From Isoetes taiwanensis (Eukaryota > Streptophyta > Lycopodiopsida > Isoetales > Isoetaceae): 64,000 nucleotides of DNA. Where the stretch lies: NCBI GenBank assembly GCA_021234155.1, contig JAJEKV010000020.1, forward strand, positions 6,060,563 through 6,124,562. Reading direction: 5' to 3'. Positions within the stretch are counted from its first letter, which is position 1. Every line of letters starts with the position of its first letter. A program made the position numbers and the translations under genes. Shown piece by piece: positions 35,794 to 46,440 of this stretch. The notes beneath the pieces were generated by a model. It saw nothing but the letters and a program-made list of their open reading frames with translations. It had not been told where the DNA came from and did no database searches.

Positions 35794-37444
35794 TATGACG
35801 TTCCAAGGGAATATACGCCATAAATACGTATATTCCTGGACCCGTCACCATACAAGTCTACCTAGGTAGCCTTGTATGCCTTGGATAAGTGGCAAGGGGT
35901 GCACATCTAAGTTAATTGTTTAACTTAGATAACCTTAGGATAAGGCTCATTTCCACATGGCCTTATCCTATTGGGCAACCGCCACACGGCCTTATCCTAG
36001 TGGTGCCACGTGGCATCCCAGGTGGACCCACACCTATATGAGCTCTAACCCTAACCCTAGACCCTTTTTCTCGACCTAGCACTGAACTCTCATCCACGTG
36101 CCCAAACCCCCGTTTGAAAGCACCGATTAAATCATAGCCTAGCACGGAGCAAAGAGCCCACGGAAGGTGTGTATGATCGTAGAGGGAGCAGGCCGAACCA
36201 CGCCTAGGAGCATGGAGACGCCGGGGAATGGGAGGAAGCGCTCGGAGGAGGTAGGTTGAGTAGAGTTCATGTTAGTTCATCCGGAAGTTAGCACTCGAGA
36301 TGGGTTAGTGATTCATTATCTAGAGTAGAGCCACCCTAGATCCTTTGTTGAACATCTTGAACCCTAATCAAGGAACTCTAACTATTAGTTAGCTATGTAT
36401 GATTAGGTTAAGATGTTCATATGATGTTGATGTTGATCATGACGTGATGTATGCGATATTGGTTGATCATGTTGCTCCTCTTGTATTGGGAAGGGGGTAG
36501 AGACCTAGGGCCATATGTAGTATGCTCCTAGTGTAGATCCCTTAGTTCCTATTAGTGGTGCGGCCTGTGCATAGGAACCCACTTAGGGCTATGGAGGCTA
36601 TGATGTGACTCAGCACCACATAACGGGCTAGAGGCAAGATGGAGGGTGGATCCTGCCGAAAGTGGGGGGGCCGGGGGATCCCATAGTGGGCTAGGCTTAT
36701 GGTGGGGTCACTTGCGTGTGGGCGAGCATGGGTCCGACACACCTCTGGGGCAATGGTGTCGCCCCGCCTCTCAAGAGTTGCAAGTGTCAGCTTGGCTCTT
36801 GTTTTGGGGGTTGGTCAGTGCGAATCGTGTGTTGCCACGACCAGAGCCGCCGTGGAGCCTCTAGACCCGGGGAAGGGGAGATGCAACCCTTCCTACCTCG
36901 TCGGACCAGGGAGATGCAACTTGGAGTAGTCCCGATGGGTGATGCCATGGGATTGCGTATCCGGAAGGTTAGAATCATGCCACAGCTTGATCTAGCCCAT
37001 CTGCAAAGTATGCACAGGAGGGGCGGATGGAGTGGTCAACCCTAGCCATTGTCTTACGCCAGCCCCGCCATTGTTATGACTCGGTCTGCTCTATCTTGAG
37101 GCCTATCCAGTCAGTCGCCTACCCTATGTGTCAGAGCCACGGGTAGGAGCTCTCATGTTTTATGGTATATGATTATGTTCTTTGCATCTATGGATATGCG
37201 GTTGAGCTACCCTTGGGGTAGCATATTGTATTGTATAGTATTGCTAGTTCTGACGTGTTTATGCTTCCGCTCTGATAGGAGCCCATAGGGGAAGGGCGCG
37301 CAAGACACCTTCGTGTCCCCTTCCCATGCTCCGGAGTTCCCCGAGTGCGGGATAGACGGAGGGCCTGTGCGGTTGTTGAGCCGGACGGGGGATTTCCTGC
37401 CGAGCGTACGGTCGAGCACCGTATGTTTAGCAGGGAGCGTCACA
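35794..37444 (+). repeat. TE-D 5' LTR
   Basis: It starts TATGACG (TGTGACG in the 3' copy) and ends GAGCGTCACA. The 3' copy matches throughout. Confidence 0.93.
36007..36060 (+). promoter_or_regulatory. TE-D LTR promoter candidate
   Basis: A G-box (CCACGTGG, about 36006-36013), then CCTATATGAGC (TATA-like, about 36033), then CTAACCCTAACCCTAG. This is the same arrangement as in TE-B. Confidence 0.45.
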
Positions 37445-37445
37445 A

Positions 37446-37457
37446 TGGTATCAGAGC
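37446..37457 (+). other. TE-D primer binding site, tRNA-iMet type
   Basis: TGGTATCAGAGC, one base after the LTR. Confidence 0.88.
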
Positions 37458-37921
37458 GATGTTCTTGGTTGACCAAGAACTAGCACTGACCATAACTATG
37501 AAAGTAGTCTAACAGGCCTATAGGGGTGTGAAATAAAAAAATTTTCCACCATCGAACCTCGAAAATAGGGGAAAAAATTTTTTTCTCCTAGGTAGTGGGT
37601 CCAAAATTAGGTTAAGAAATGAATGAGTCAAATTCACCTTCTAGTAAAATTGGAGTGAAAATTATGCATCTGCATCAAATTTCACCTAAAATGGGTCGAA
37701 GAATCATGCCAATCGGAGACCTGGGTGAAAAATGGTGCAAATCCATAATTAATACTGCAAACTATTAGGAAATTTGAAATTCTAAAGGTATAATACGAAT
37801 TTTAGTATATGTATTAGAAATTAAACATATATTAATAATAAGGGTACTATGGTGTAATTAATAAGGGGGGCTAATAAGTAGGCCTATTTATGGTAGAAGA
37901 ATATTCCCAGGGACCCTCCTT
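37458..37921 (+). other. TE-D leader, no gene
   Basis: This is AT-rich leader sequence with purine runs and many stops. An ATG at 37890 opens the same frame as the H3-like gene. Translation from it would add 43 residues in front of the histone tail. Confidence 0.5.
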
Positions 37922-37996
37922 TTTAAATACCCATGACACCTCATTTTCCCTCCAACCCTTTCCTCCACCATCTCTCTCTTGCTCAGCCTTACGTCA
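37922..37996 (+). promoter_or_regulatory. Candidate internal promoter of the TE-D H3-like gene
   Basis: TTTAAATA (37922-37929) lies about 90 bp before the ATG at 38019, followed by a C/T-rich leader containing ACGTCA. Transcription from here would skip the ATG at 37890 and make MARTK the true N-terminus. TE-E has a clearer TATA at the same relative place. Confidence 0.35.
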
Positions 37997-38018
37997 CCCA
38001 TTTTCTAGACCGTCACGT

Positions 38019-39122
38019 ATGGCTCGCACCAAACAGACAGCTAGGAAGTTCGGCGAGCGACCCACGCTCTCGATGGCGCAGGTAGCAGCGGGACGCCATA
38101 CGAAGAAAATCCCGGAGCACCTTCGACCTAAGAAGGGGGAAGAGGAGTTTCCCTCCAGCAGTAGTGACGCAACCTACCACGATGCAGAGGAGGAGGCGCC
38201 CAGCAGCAGCAGCTCTTCGTCGGCGGGCACCCAGAGAATTGGCGAGTCCCGACATTTTGGGCCCCACTCGGACACGGAGGTAGAGGAGCAGGTTGAAGAG
38301 CAGGTTGAAGAGGCGGGCCCTTCAGTGCCGAAGAAGAAGGGCAAGGAGAAGGTTACTGAGTGGCCGGAAGAGAGGGCTGCGAGGAAGAAGAGAGAGCGTG
38401 AGCGGGAGCTAAGGGAGCAGTGAAAGGTTAAGAGAAGGAATGACAGCCTCACGGATCAAGCCGTTATTGAAGAACCTCGTCAGGAGGAGGAAGCAGAGGA
38501 GCAAGAAGAGGAGGTAGAAGCAGAAGAAGAGGAAGACGAACGCGCCGGGGAGCCCTCAAACCCCGACGCTAGACCACCTTACCCGAAGTGGCCCAAGCCA
38601 CCCAAGGTGGTCAAGAAGCATATGGCGGGCGAACCGCAATCGCCCTGAGGGAGGAGCCTCTTCGACGCCGCCTGGCATTCGATTCCAGAATACCTCTGTC
38701 GGTGGACGAGGTATAATGACTGGTATTGCCGCCAGAACGTCGACCGCTACGTGAAGGGGGGCTGCCCTAGCAAGAACCAGCCCAAGCCGTCGCCGCCACC
38801 ACCGGAGAAGCCGAAGAAGGTCCACCATGGGCCTAACTTGCCACATGCCCGTGTTTTTCGAGAGATTAGGCACTTCCAACAGTGCACTAATCTCCTGATT
38901 AGGAAGGCACCATTCGAGCGGCTCATGCGGAAGGTGATGCAGGAGTTCCTCACCGACTATAGGGTGACGTCGCTCACAACTAGGGTGTTGCAGGTAGCCG
39001 CTGAGGCCGAGCTCACCCAGTTGTTCGAAGAAGGGAACCTCTGCGCGATCCACGCGAAGAGGGTGACCCTGATGCCCAAGGACATATACTTGGCACGCCG
39101 TATCCGCAAGGAGTACCCTTGA
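38019..39122 (+). pseudogene. Retrotransposon-borne histone H3-like protein (two in-frame TGA stops)
   Basis: One frame of 367 codons. Residues 1-10 are MARTKQTARK, identical to the histone H3 tail through K9; removal of Met would expose A1-R2-T3-K4. Residues ~11-275 are a charged linker (K/R then E-rich, then proline-rich). Residues ~277-367 are a complete H3 fold: [44 protein letters not shown] and [13 protein letters not shown]342, H345 and D355 match the H3-H3' contact residues. By hand the fold is roughly 60-65% identical to canonical plant H3. Loop 1 has H3 length, without the CENH3 insertion. TGA at 38421-38423 and 38646-38648 break this copy; both fit CGA to TGA. It sits between LTR and gag in sense orientation, so it is cargo of the element. 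Confidence 0.9.
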
Positions 39123-39328
39123 GGATACAATTTTGTGTAAATTAATGTAATTGCTAAGTTCCCCCCATAAATATAAAATTTTGTTGCAGACTGACCTTAA
39201 TTTTTGTATGAAAATGTGTTAAGTAGCTCAAAATTTACTTTAGTTTTGACCATTAAAATTGGAATGTTCAAAGAAAATTAATTAGTTAAATATTCTAGCT
39301 TAATTAGTTGAAAAATTAAAAAAATTGG

Positions 39329-39405
39329 CGAAACCGGGTCGCGTTGCGCAAAACCCCTCTGCGTTCGCAACGCAGAGCCATTCTGCGCAACGCCACCCGA
39401 TTTCG
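39329..39405 (+). repeat. Compound hairpin repeat, TE-D copy 1
   Basis: An outer stem of 22 bp (39329-39350 with 39384-39405, 20 of 22 paired) encloses an inner perfect stem CTGCGTT-CGC-AACGCAG (39359-39375). It lies in the spacer between the H3-like gene and ORFb. Confidence 0.8.
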
Positions 39406-39530
39406 GCATTCTGTCATTAATTGATGTCCAATTTGAGTAATAAAAGTTGCTAGTTAGGTTAGAAGCATGCTAAAAAGTCATATTAGGATCTTGAAATTCC
39501 CCGAAACTCTTCATAGAAGTAGAATTGACC

Positions 39531-39607
39531 CGAAATCGGGTCGCATTGCGCGGATACCGCCTGCGTTCGCAACGCAGAGCCATTTTGCGCGACGTGACCC
39601 GGTTTCG
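39531..39607 (+). repeat. Compound hairpin repeat, TE-D copy 2
   Basis: This is a second copy with the same design, about 200 bp downstream. The inner stem is identical (39561-39577). The outer stem (39531-39551 with 39587-39607) has several changes, some of which still allow G-U pairing. Confidence 0.78.
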
Positions 39608-39780
39608 CCCAAATTTGCCAGATTGACCAATTTTCATCCAACAAACTCCCATGTAGTATTTCTTGCTTTGCTTTGCTTAGAATTGCACTTCATGGTAGCT
39701 TATTTGGACACCCATGGCCATAGATTTGAAGTCTTCCCCATCCAGAACCCTTGTGCACGGAACCCGAGGCACCCCTAGCC

Positions 39781-39790
39781 TATAAAAAGG
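39781..39790 (+). promoter_or_regulatory. Candidate TATA box of TE-D ORFb
   Basis: CCTATAAAAAGGGCC lies about 115 bp upstream of the ORFb ATG (39899), a normal plant core-promoter spacing when a 5' leader is allowed for. TE-E has a TATA at almost the same distance. Confidence 0.5.
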
Positions 39791-39898
39791 GCCCTCATTT
39801 GTCATTTTCTCACCATCAGAACTGCTCTCAGCCCCTTTGGCGATTTTCTAGCCCTTTGCTCATTCCCGTCAGCCATTTTTCATAGCCATCTCTGCTCA

Positions 39899-41409
39899 AT
39901 GGCGCCATCAAGCTTTGTTAGATGGTCCAATGACTCCAATCACATCCGTGAAATCCCTGCTGAGCAAGCCTTTCATGTCTTTGATCATCTCTTTGATCTC
40001 CTTGCCACCTTGACCAGAACCCCCTACTACACTAACATCATTTGCCAATACGATCAGCACATTCTACCCTCGGAAGTTAGCTTGCCACCTAGGGGAGGAA
40101 AATGGGTTTCCTTAGACACTCTTACCCAAGCCATAGGCTGGGGATCCAGGGGCAAGAATAGGCTGTGGGATAGAACCAGAAACATGCCGAACTACATGAC
40201 CTGTAAGCATCATAGGCATAGGTACCTCTCAAACCAAGCAGCCTTAGCTTTGTTCATGCAGTACAGGGCAGTTAACCAACCAGGAGAGCCGTCAATTCAA
40301 CCATTGGATTTGGCACCTCTCAACACTCGGGCAGCACAGATAGGCATCCACGAGATCGAGACTGCAGCGTACGAACACTACGGCTCCACATCAGAAACAC
40401 CTGTGTTGCAGATTGAGCAAGATTATGAAGAGGAAGAGGAGGAGAACCCAAGTTGGGAGATGAGGGAGGCAAGAAGGATGGAGAGGCGTCTAGCTCGACA
40501 ACAGGAAGTACCAAGGCGGGACTTCGAGCCACCAGTAGGTATCACGGCCCTCACCCCGGTGATCATCGACGGCGAGGAGTACATATTCGCCACCGATATC
40601 CTCAACCTTCCCTATTGTCAAGAAGAGAGCCTCAGGATGGATGAGCTCCTAGGCCTAATGGCACAAGAGCAGGGCAGTGACTTCATCGACTACTCCTACC
40701 AAGAGATCCCAAGGGAGGTAGCCGAGCGACACTCCTACGCAGGGGAAACTATGTCGGACATCCAGGCGTACCAACAGATAAGGCAGATGTTTCAGCAACA
40801 GCAACCCGTCATTCCAGAAGAAGAATTCCAGGAGATCCAAAGTAGGTTGTACAAGCCGGGAAGAGGCCCAAGCTCAAGCCGACCAGTGCGCTCCGTGAGC
40901 ATGCGTGAGTCATCTAGCAGCATCAATCTGGAGAACGCAACAAGAATGTGGAGGGACCACGAAGATCTTACGGCAATAGATGTTTTCGGCGATGCAGCTC
41001 GGAGGAGGAGTACGGGAGCCACAGGGCCGAACTCAGGTACTATCTTCCGGCCCTTAGCCAAGGACAGATGATAGTCTTCCACAAGGAGTTCAGCCCAAGG
41101 GGTGAAGAATCCGTGGCGCTCCTCATAGCACTCACAGGCTTTGGACAACATGCCAAGATAGATTACAGAATGGACCATGTTATCCTCTTCAAAAGATCCG
41201 TAGCCCTTCATGCCCTCGACTTCGCAAGGGGCCACCTCAGAGATGCGCACTTGTCAGTAGTGGCGGCAACTGCACCAGAACTTCCGGCACCACAGATGGC
41301 AAGAGCATTGGAGGGAGGATCGGCGGCAAGAATCCTACAGAACATGGGCAAGGGCATAGGATTCAAGAATGTCAAGAACTTCTTCAAGTCTATGAAGCGA
41401 CAGCGCTGA
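39899..41409 (+). pseudogene. ORFb: conserved accessory protein of unknown function
   Basis: From ATG 39899 the frame runs to 41071, and homology continues in the next frame to 41409, so there is a frameshift at about 40990-41040. The N-terminus (MAPSSFVRW...HIREI) matches TE-E ORFb (MATEAFISW...HITEV). Further shared blocks are R..MPNYMT versus R..LPTYMT, GEPSIQPLD versus GEPSIQPLE, RYYLP.L..G versus KYYLP.L..G, and DHVIL.KR..AL...DFA..HLR near the end. The middle is acidic and Q-rich. I recognise no known domain and no membrane segment; the C-terminus is basic (KSMKRQR). Its conservation next to the H3-like gene suggests a linked role. Confidence 0.75.
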
Positions 41410-41730
41410 TGGAAAAACTTGTTTTGTTAGTTAATTAAAGTGTATTGTAATTCTCTCTTCAGTATTATCATGTAATTCATCAAATGTACTTCTATATACT
41501 AATTAATGTCTTACCATGATCTTGACTTGTAAGTGGAATTTTCATATGATTTCTTTTGTACCTAACAACAATTCAATTTTAAGCAAGAACAATTAGTGTG
41601 TAACTTAAATAACAAGCATTGATGATTAACCCTTGCAGCAAGGAACACAGGCTCAGGTTCTCAAGGCCGACATCACCAGTGGATACCCAGAAACCTATTT
41701 GGACGTGATCAAGATGACAACAACGACGAA

Positions 41731-42762
41731 ATGACACCGGAAGCAATCAACGCAAGGCTCGTCCAGATGAGGAACCAGATGCATCAGCTGATCCACTGGG
41801 CCACCCCATTGATGAATGCCCAAGAATATGCACCTGCTCCACCACCACCTCCACCGCTACCTCAGCAAGGCATCGAGGAAGGTCCACAGCCGGAAGGGCA
41901 GGACAATCAGGGGAATGTCAGAGACAGGAAGAGGAAAAGGAGAAACAGAAGGAGTCTAACACCACCTAGCTCCAGTTCATCAGACACTTCAGACAGTCAA
42001 GACAGTTCTAGCTCAGAAAGTGAGTCCGACACTCCACAGGTAAGAGCCAGGGCAAGGAAGGAAGATGAATATCAAAAGAAAGTTGACAGTGCTATGAGCA
42101 ATGTGTGGAAGACTAGGAAGTTGGGTCAGTTCTCAGGGAAGGACAGGTCAGGTATGGAGGCAGAAGCCTGGCTCGATGAGATGGAAGAGTTCGGCAACTC
42201 TTATGGCATGAAGGATAAGGATATAGGGAAAGTTGCTACAGCAAACTTGATAGGGGCAGCTAGAATCTGGTGGAAAGGCTATGCGAAGTCCAACAAGCTC
42301 AAAAGGAACAGTTGCAGATTCAAGACTTTCAGCAAGGCTTTTCGCAGACATTATGTGCCTAGGTCACATACTAGCAGGCAGATCCAGCAGTTCTACAGGT
42401 TAAACCAGGGTACATTGTCAGTAGCAAAGTATACAGAGGAATTTATGCGACTTAGACTCCATGTTCCTGGGGTGTCGGAAAGGCAAGCGGTTGAAACTTA
42501 TATTGAGGGATTGAACAGCAATATCAAGAGGCTAGTCCGAGCAATCAACCCTAAGTCAGTGGCAGAAGCCGAGGATAAAGCCATAAGTTTGGAAGAAGCT
42601 CCAGCAACGCCAGGAGAGAGACAGTCGGCCTTCAAAGGAAAGTCAACGGGGCAGTACCAAGGGCAACAATAGAGTAAGCAATCAGCAACTACGCCATCAG
42701 GAGGTCAGCAGCAAGGAAGAGCTCAGGGTAAGAACTTTGGGGACCGTAAGCCGCAGAATGCA
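41731..42762 (+). pseudogene. gag: TE-D Gag
   Basis: An N-terminal coil-like region and a proline run are followed by an R/K and S/D/E-rich stretch. A capsid domain follows at residues ~125-300 (QFSGKDRSGMEAEAWLDEM, ARIWWKGYAK, FRRHYVPRSH, LSVAKYTEEFMRL). A TAG at 42670-42672 interrupts it, consistent with CAG to TAG in a Q-rich stretch. The same frame continues into the zinc knuckle and pol, so gag and pol were a single frame. Confidence 0.85.
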
Positions 42763-43575
42763 TCAGGGGGCAGCGTGTTAAAGCGTATTCTAGACAGCCT
42801 GACGAAAGAGAAGAGACAGGAATGTATTGAGAAGAAGCTATGTTTCAGGTGCTTCCAGCTAGGGCACCGAACACATGATTGCCCATTCGTCATGCAGGCA
42901 GCGTTGGCAGAGCTTATGGATTGGGATTCACCAATAGAAGCGGATGAGGACGACGACCAGCATGAGGCCCAGGACTTCATAGATGGTGAGTGCCATATCT
43001 GTGCAAATATTGAGTCAGATGATATAGAAAATCAGTCGACAGTGATTGCGGCTGATGGAATCATAGATAGCAATCCATATGTAGTCCTCATAGACACAGG
43101 TAGCTCTCACAATTTCGCCTCTCCTAGGCTGGCTGCCCTAATGAAGAACAAAGTATTGAAGTCTAAGCCAAGGCCAGTTGCTATGGCAAACGGCGCCATT
43201 CGGCACACTAAGGGGAGGAGGATTACATTCGACATAGACCTTAGTGGAAGTAAGTGGCCGATGGGGGCAGAGGTCATGGAGATCGGAAGGTATGACCTTA
43301 TAGTAGGAATGGAGTTCCTAAAGCCAGTGAAAGCCATGATCGACTGCGACCGCAATGAAGTTGCCATGACAGCACCGGACGGCACCAAATTCATAGTGAG
43401 AGGTAAGAAGGCAGCTTCTTCTATGCAGTGTATTTCTTTGAAGCAGCTAAGGAAAAATATAGAAAGAAATAAGGTGGAGTACATTTTGAGATTAGAGGCA
43501 ATTGAGCCCAATAAACAGGATGGAAACGACCAAAAGGGGAAGCAGTTGCCCAAGCCAGTAGCAAGGCTTATTTCG

Positions 43576-43623
43576 GAATTCAAGGATGTATTTCCGGATG
43601 AATTCAAGGATGTATTTCCGGAT
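43576..43623 (+). repeat. 24-bp tandem duplication inside pol
   Basis: GAATTCAAGGATGTATTTCC plus GGAT occurs twice in a row, doubling eight residues (EFKDVFPD) in the segment before RT. The frame is preserved. Confidence 0.9.
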
Positions 43624-46309
43624 GAAATCCGGCAGCTACAACCTTATAGGGGTGTGGAGTGTGAGATCACATTAGCACCAGATGCTAAGCCTACCAGCAA
43701 GGCACCATACAGGATGAGCATTCCGGAGTTGGTTGAGCTCAAGAAGCAACTCCAGGAATTGCTTAAGCTTGGTTTTATTAGAGCAAGTGTGTCTCCTTTT
43801 GGAGCACCTATACTCTTCGTGAAGAAGAAAGATGGCAGTTTAAGAATGTGCATAGACTATCGCCAGCTCAACAAGCAGACGGTAAAGAATAAGTATGCAT
43901 TGCCAAGGGCGGATGATTTGATGGACCAGCTCCAAGGAGCAAAGGTATTCTCCAAAATTGACTTAAGGTAAGGATACCACCAAATAAGGATTAAGGAGGA
44001 AGATATCCATAAGACCGCCTTCAGAACGCGGTATGGTAACTTTGAGTTTACAGTAATGCCCTTTGGATTGTCGAATGCTCCAGCAACCTTTATGCGCCTC
44101 ATGAACGACGTCTTCAGGGATTTTCTAGATGAGTTTGTCATTGTCTTCTTCGATGACATTCTAGTCTACAGCAAGTCCATTGAAGATCATAGTCAGCATT
44201 TGAGAAGGGTATTAGAAAAGTTAAGGCGGCATCGTTTGTATGGAAAGCTCTCCAAATGCCACTTTGCTACTGAAAGAGTGGAGTACTTGGGCCATGTCAT
44301 ATCGGCGGAAGAAATCTCCACCGACCCCGCAAAGATTGAGGCAGTAGTGGATTGGCCAGCTCCAAAGAATGTGGCGGAAGTAAGAAGCTTTCTAGGTCTG
44401 GCAGGTTATTACAGAAAGTTCGTGAAGGACTTCGCTAAGTGGGCGTCCCCTTTGACGGACCTCACCAAGAGTGTTAAGGTGAAAGATTGGAGAGCACATT
44501 GGTTAGAGAATGTTCAAGCTTCATTTGAAAAGCTTAAGGAGGCTTTAACAACAGCACCAGTGCTAGTTCTGCCAGATCTAGACAAGGATAAGATAGTAGC
44601 AACAGATGCAAGTAAGATAGCAACAGGAGGAGTCCTTATGCAAGAAGGAAGAGTAATAGCTTATGATTCCAAGAAGTTGAACGACACCGAGCAGCGCTAT
44701 CCAACCTATGATCAGGAACTTCTAGCTATCGTCAAAGCCCTTCGTATTTGGAGGCATTATTTGCTTGGGAGGAAGTTTCAGTTAGATACTGACCACCAGA
44801 GCCTCCAATACATCTTTACCCAACCACTCCTGAATCTAAGGCAAAGGTGGATGGAAATTCCTAGAAGAGTATGATTTCGAGATTGCTTATAAGCCAGGTA
44901 AGTTGAATGTGGTCGCCGATGCTCTTTCTAAAAGACCTCTTGAAACGAGAACACATTGTAATGCTATATCAACTCTTTCCAGTGGGTATGGCAAGAAAAT
45001 TGAGGAGACATTACCATCTGATGGTGATTTCAAGGAGGTATGGGAAAGCCTCTCCAGGGAGGCTAGAACAGATAAGGAACGAGAAGCCTTCAAGCATTAT
45101 AAGAAGGAAGGCAACTTGTTGTACCATAAAGATAAGTTGTGTGTGCCCGAATTGTCAGGTATAAGGAAGCTAATCCTTCATGACACACACAACAGCCCAA
45201 TAGCAGGGCATGCAGGTTTTATGAAGACCTACTTCAAGATTCGAAATAGCTACTTCTGGCCGGGAATGAAGAAGCATATAGCAAGGTATATTCGTGAGTG
45301 CCGGTTGTGTCAAGAAACCAAAGGCGGAGCAGCCAATTCCGGGAGCCTTGGAACCTCTAGCAAAAGGCGAAATGCGAGAAGTGGGAAGTGGTAAGTATGG
45401 ATTTTATCCACAGGACTTCCCAAGACTCTTCGAGGCAAGGATGCATTGATGGTCGTAGTAGACAAATTATCTAAGATGGTACATTTTGTGCCTTGTAGAA
45501 CTCTGAGACAAAGATTAGATCTTGCCAAGCTATTTGTGAAGGAGATTTTTAGGCTCCATGGCATGCCTCGGGAGATAATATCTGATAGAGATTCCAAGTT
45601 TATGAGTGCTTTTTGGCAGGACCTCTTCAGACCATTCAGGGCGAAGCTCTCCATGAGCACACTTATCATCCCCAAACGGATGGTCGACGGAGAGGGCCGA
45701 ATCGAATCTTGGAAGACATGCTCGGAAGCTTTGTGTGGAATAAGCAGTCCAAGTGGGATGAGTATATCCACTTGGTGGAATTCGCCTACAATAGTGCCAA
45801 GCAGGAGTCATCTCAGATGTCTCCTTTCATGGTAAATTACGGGTACCAGTGCTTAACCCCGGATACTTGGCACAATCCCATGTCAAAGGTTGAAGTGTCC
45901 CAGCAGATGCTAGGAGATATGCAGCAGTTGGTGGAAGAAGTGAGGGGTTACCTCCTAGCAGCAAGAAGTCGGCAGAAGAGTGTAGCCGACAAGCACAGGA
46001 CCGTATACAAGGTAGGCGATAGCGTGTGGTTGAAGATCAAGGTCAAGCAAGCTAAGCTTCGGATTGGGAGTTGCAAGAAGCTTGCCCCTAGGTGGGCTGG
46101 TCCGTTCAAGATTTTGGAGAGAGTGGGCTCCCAAGCCTACAAGTTGGATCTTCCGGCCCATCTCAAAGTTCACAATGTTTTCCACGTAAGTTTGTTAAAA
46201 AGGCACAATCCTAACCCTGAGGAGGTTTTGGATACTCCAACCTTGTTGGAAATGACGGAGGAGCAAGTGGAAATCGTGCCTGAGTTACTTCTTGATAAGT
46301 CATTCAAGA

Positions 46310-46440
46310 AGACTAGGAGGTCTCAGTTCCTCCAGTATTTGGTCAAGTGGAAGCACTTGCCCGTGGAAGACGCGACATGGGTATTGAAGCAGGATTTGGA
46401 GAAGCAATACCCAGAATTTATGAAGGAGTTTGATGGGCGA
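46310..46440 (+). other. Chromodomain at TE-D integrase C-terminus
   Basis: RRSQFLQYLVKWKHLPVEDATW... has the chromodomain core YLVKWK..P.E..TW. Where many histone-binding chromodomains have an aromatic after KWKG, this one has H-L, so the methyl-lysine cage may be incomplete. In other chromoviruses this domain guides integration to H3K9-methylated chromatin. Confidence 0.82.

Noticed and set aside
38019-39122. The H3-like gene as an ordinary host histone gene or host CENH3
   Set aside because: It lies inside exact LTR/target-duplication boundaries, has a linker of about 265 residues unlike any core histone, and recurs at the same place in a second element.
40948-41071. A programmed frameshift in ORFb conserved between TE-D and TE-E
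   Set aside because: Both copies change frame in the same area, but the offset differs (+2 in TE-D, +1 in TE-E), so independent indels are more likely.
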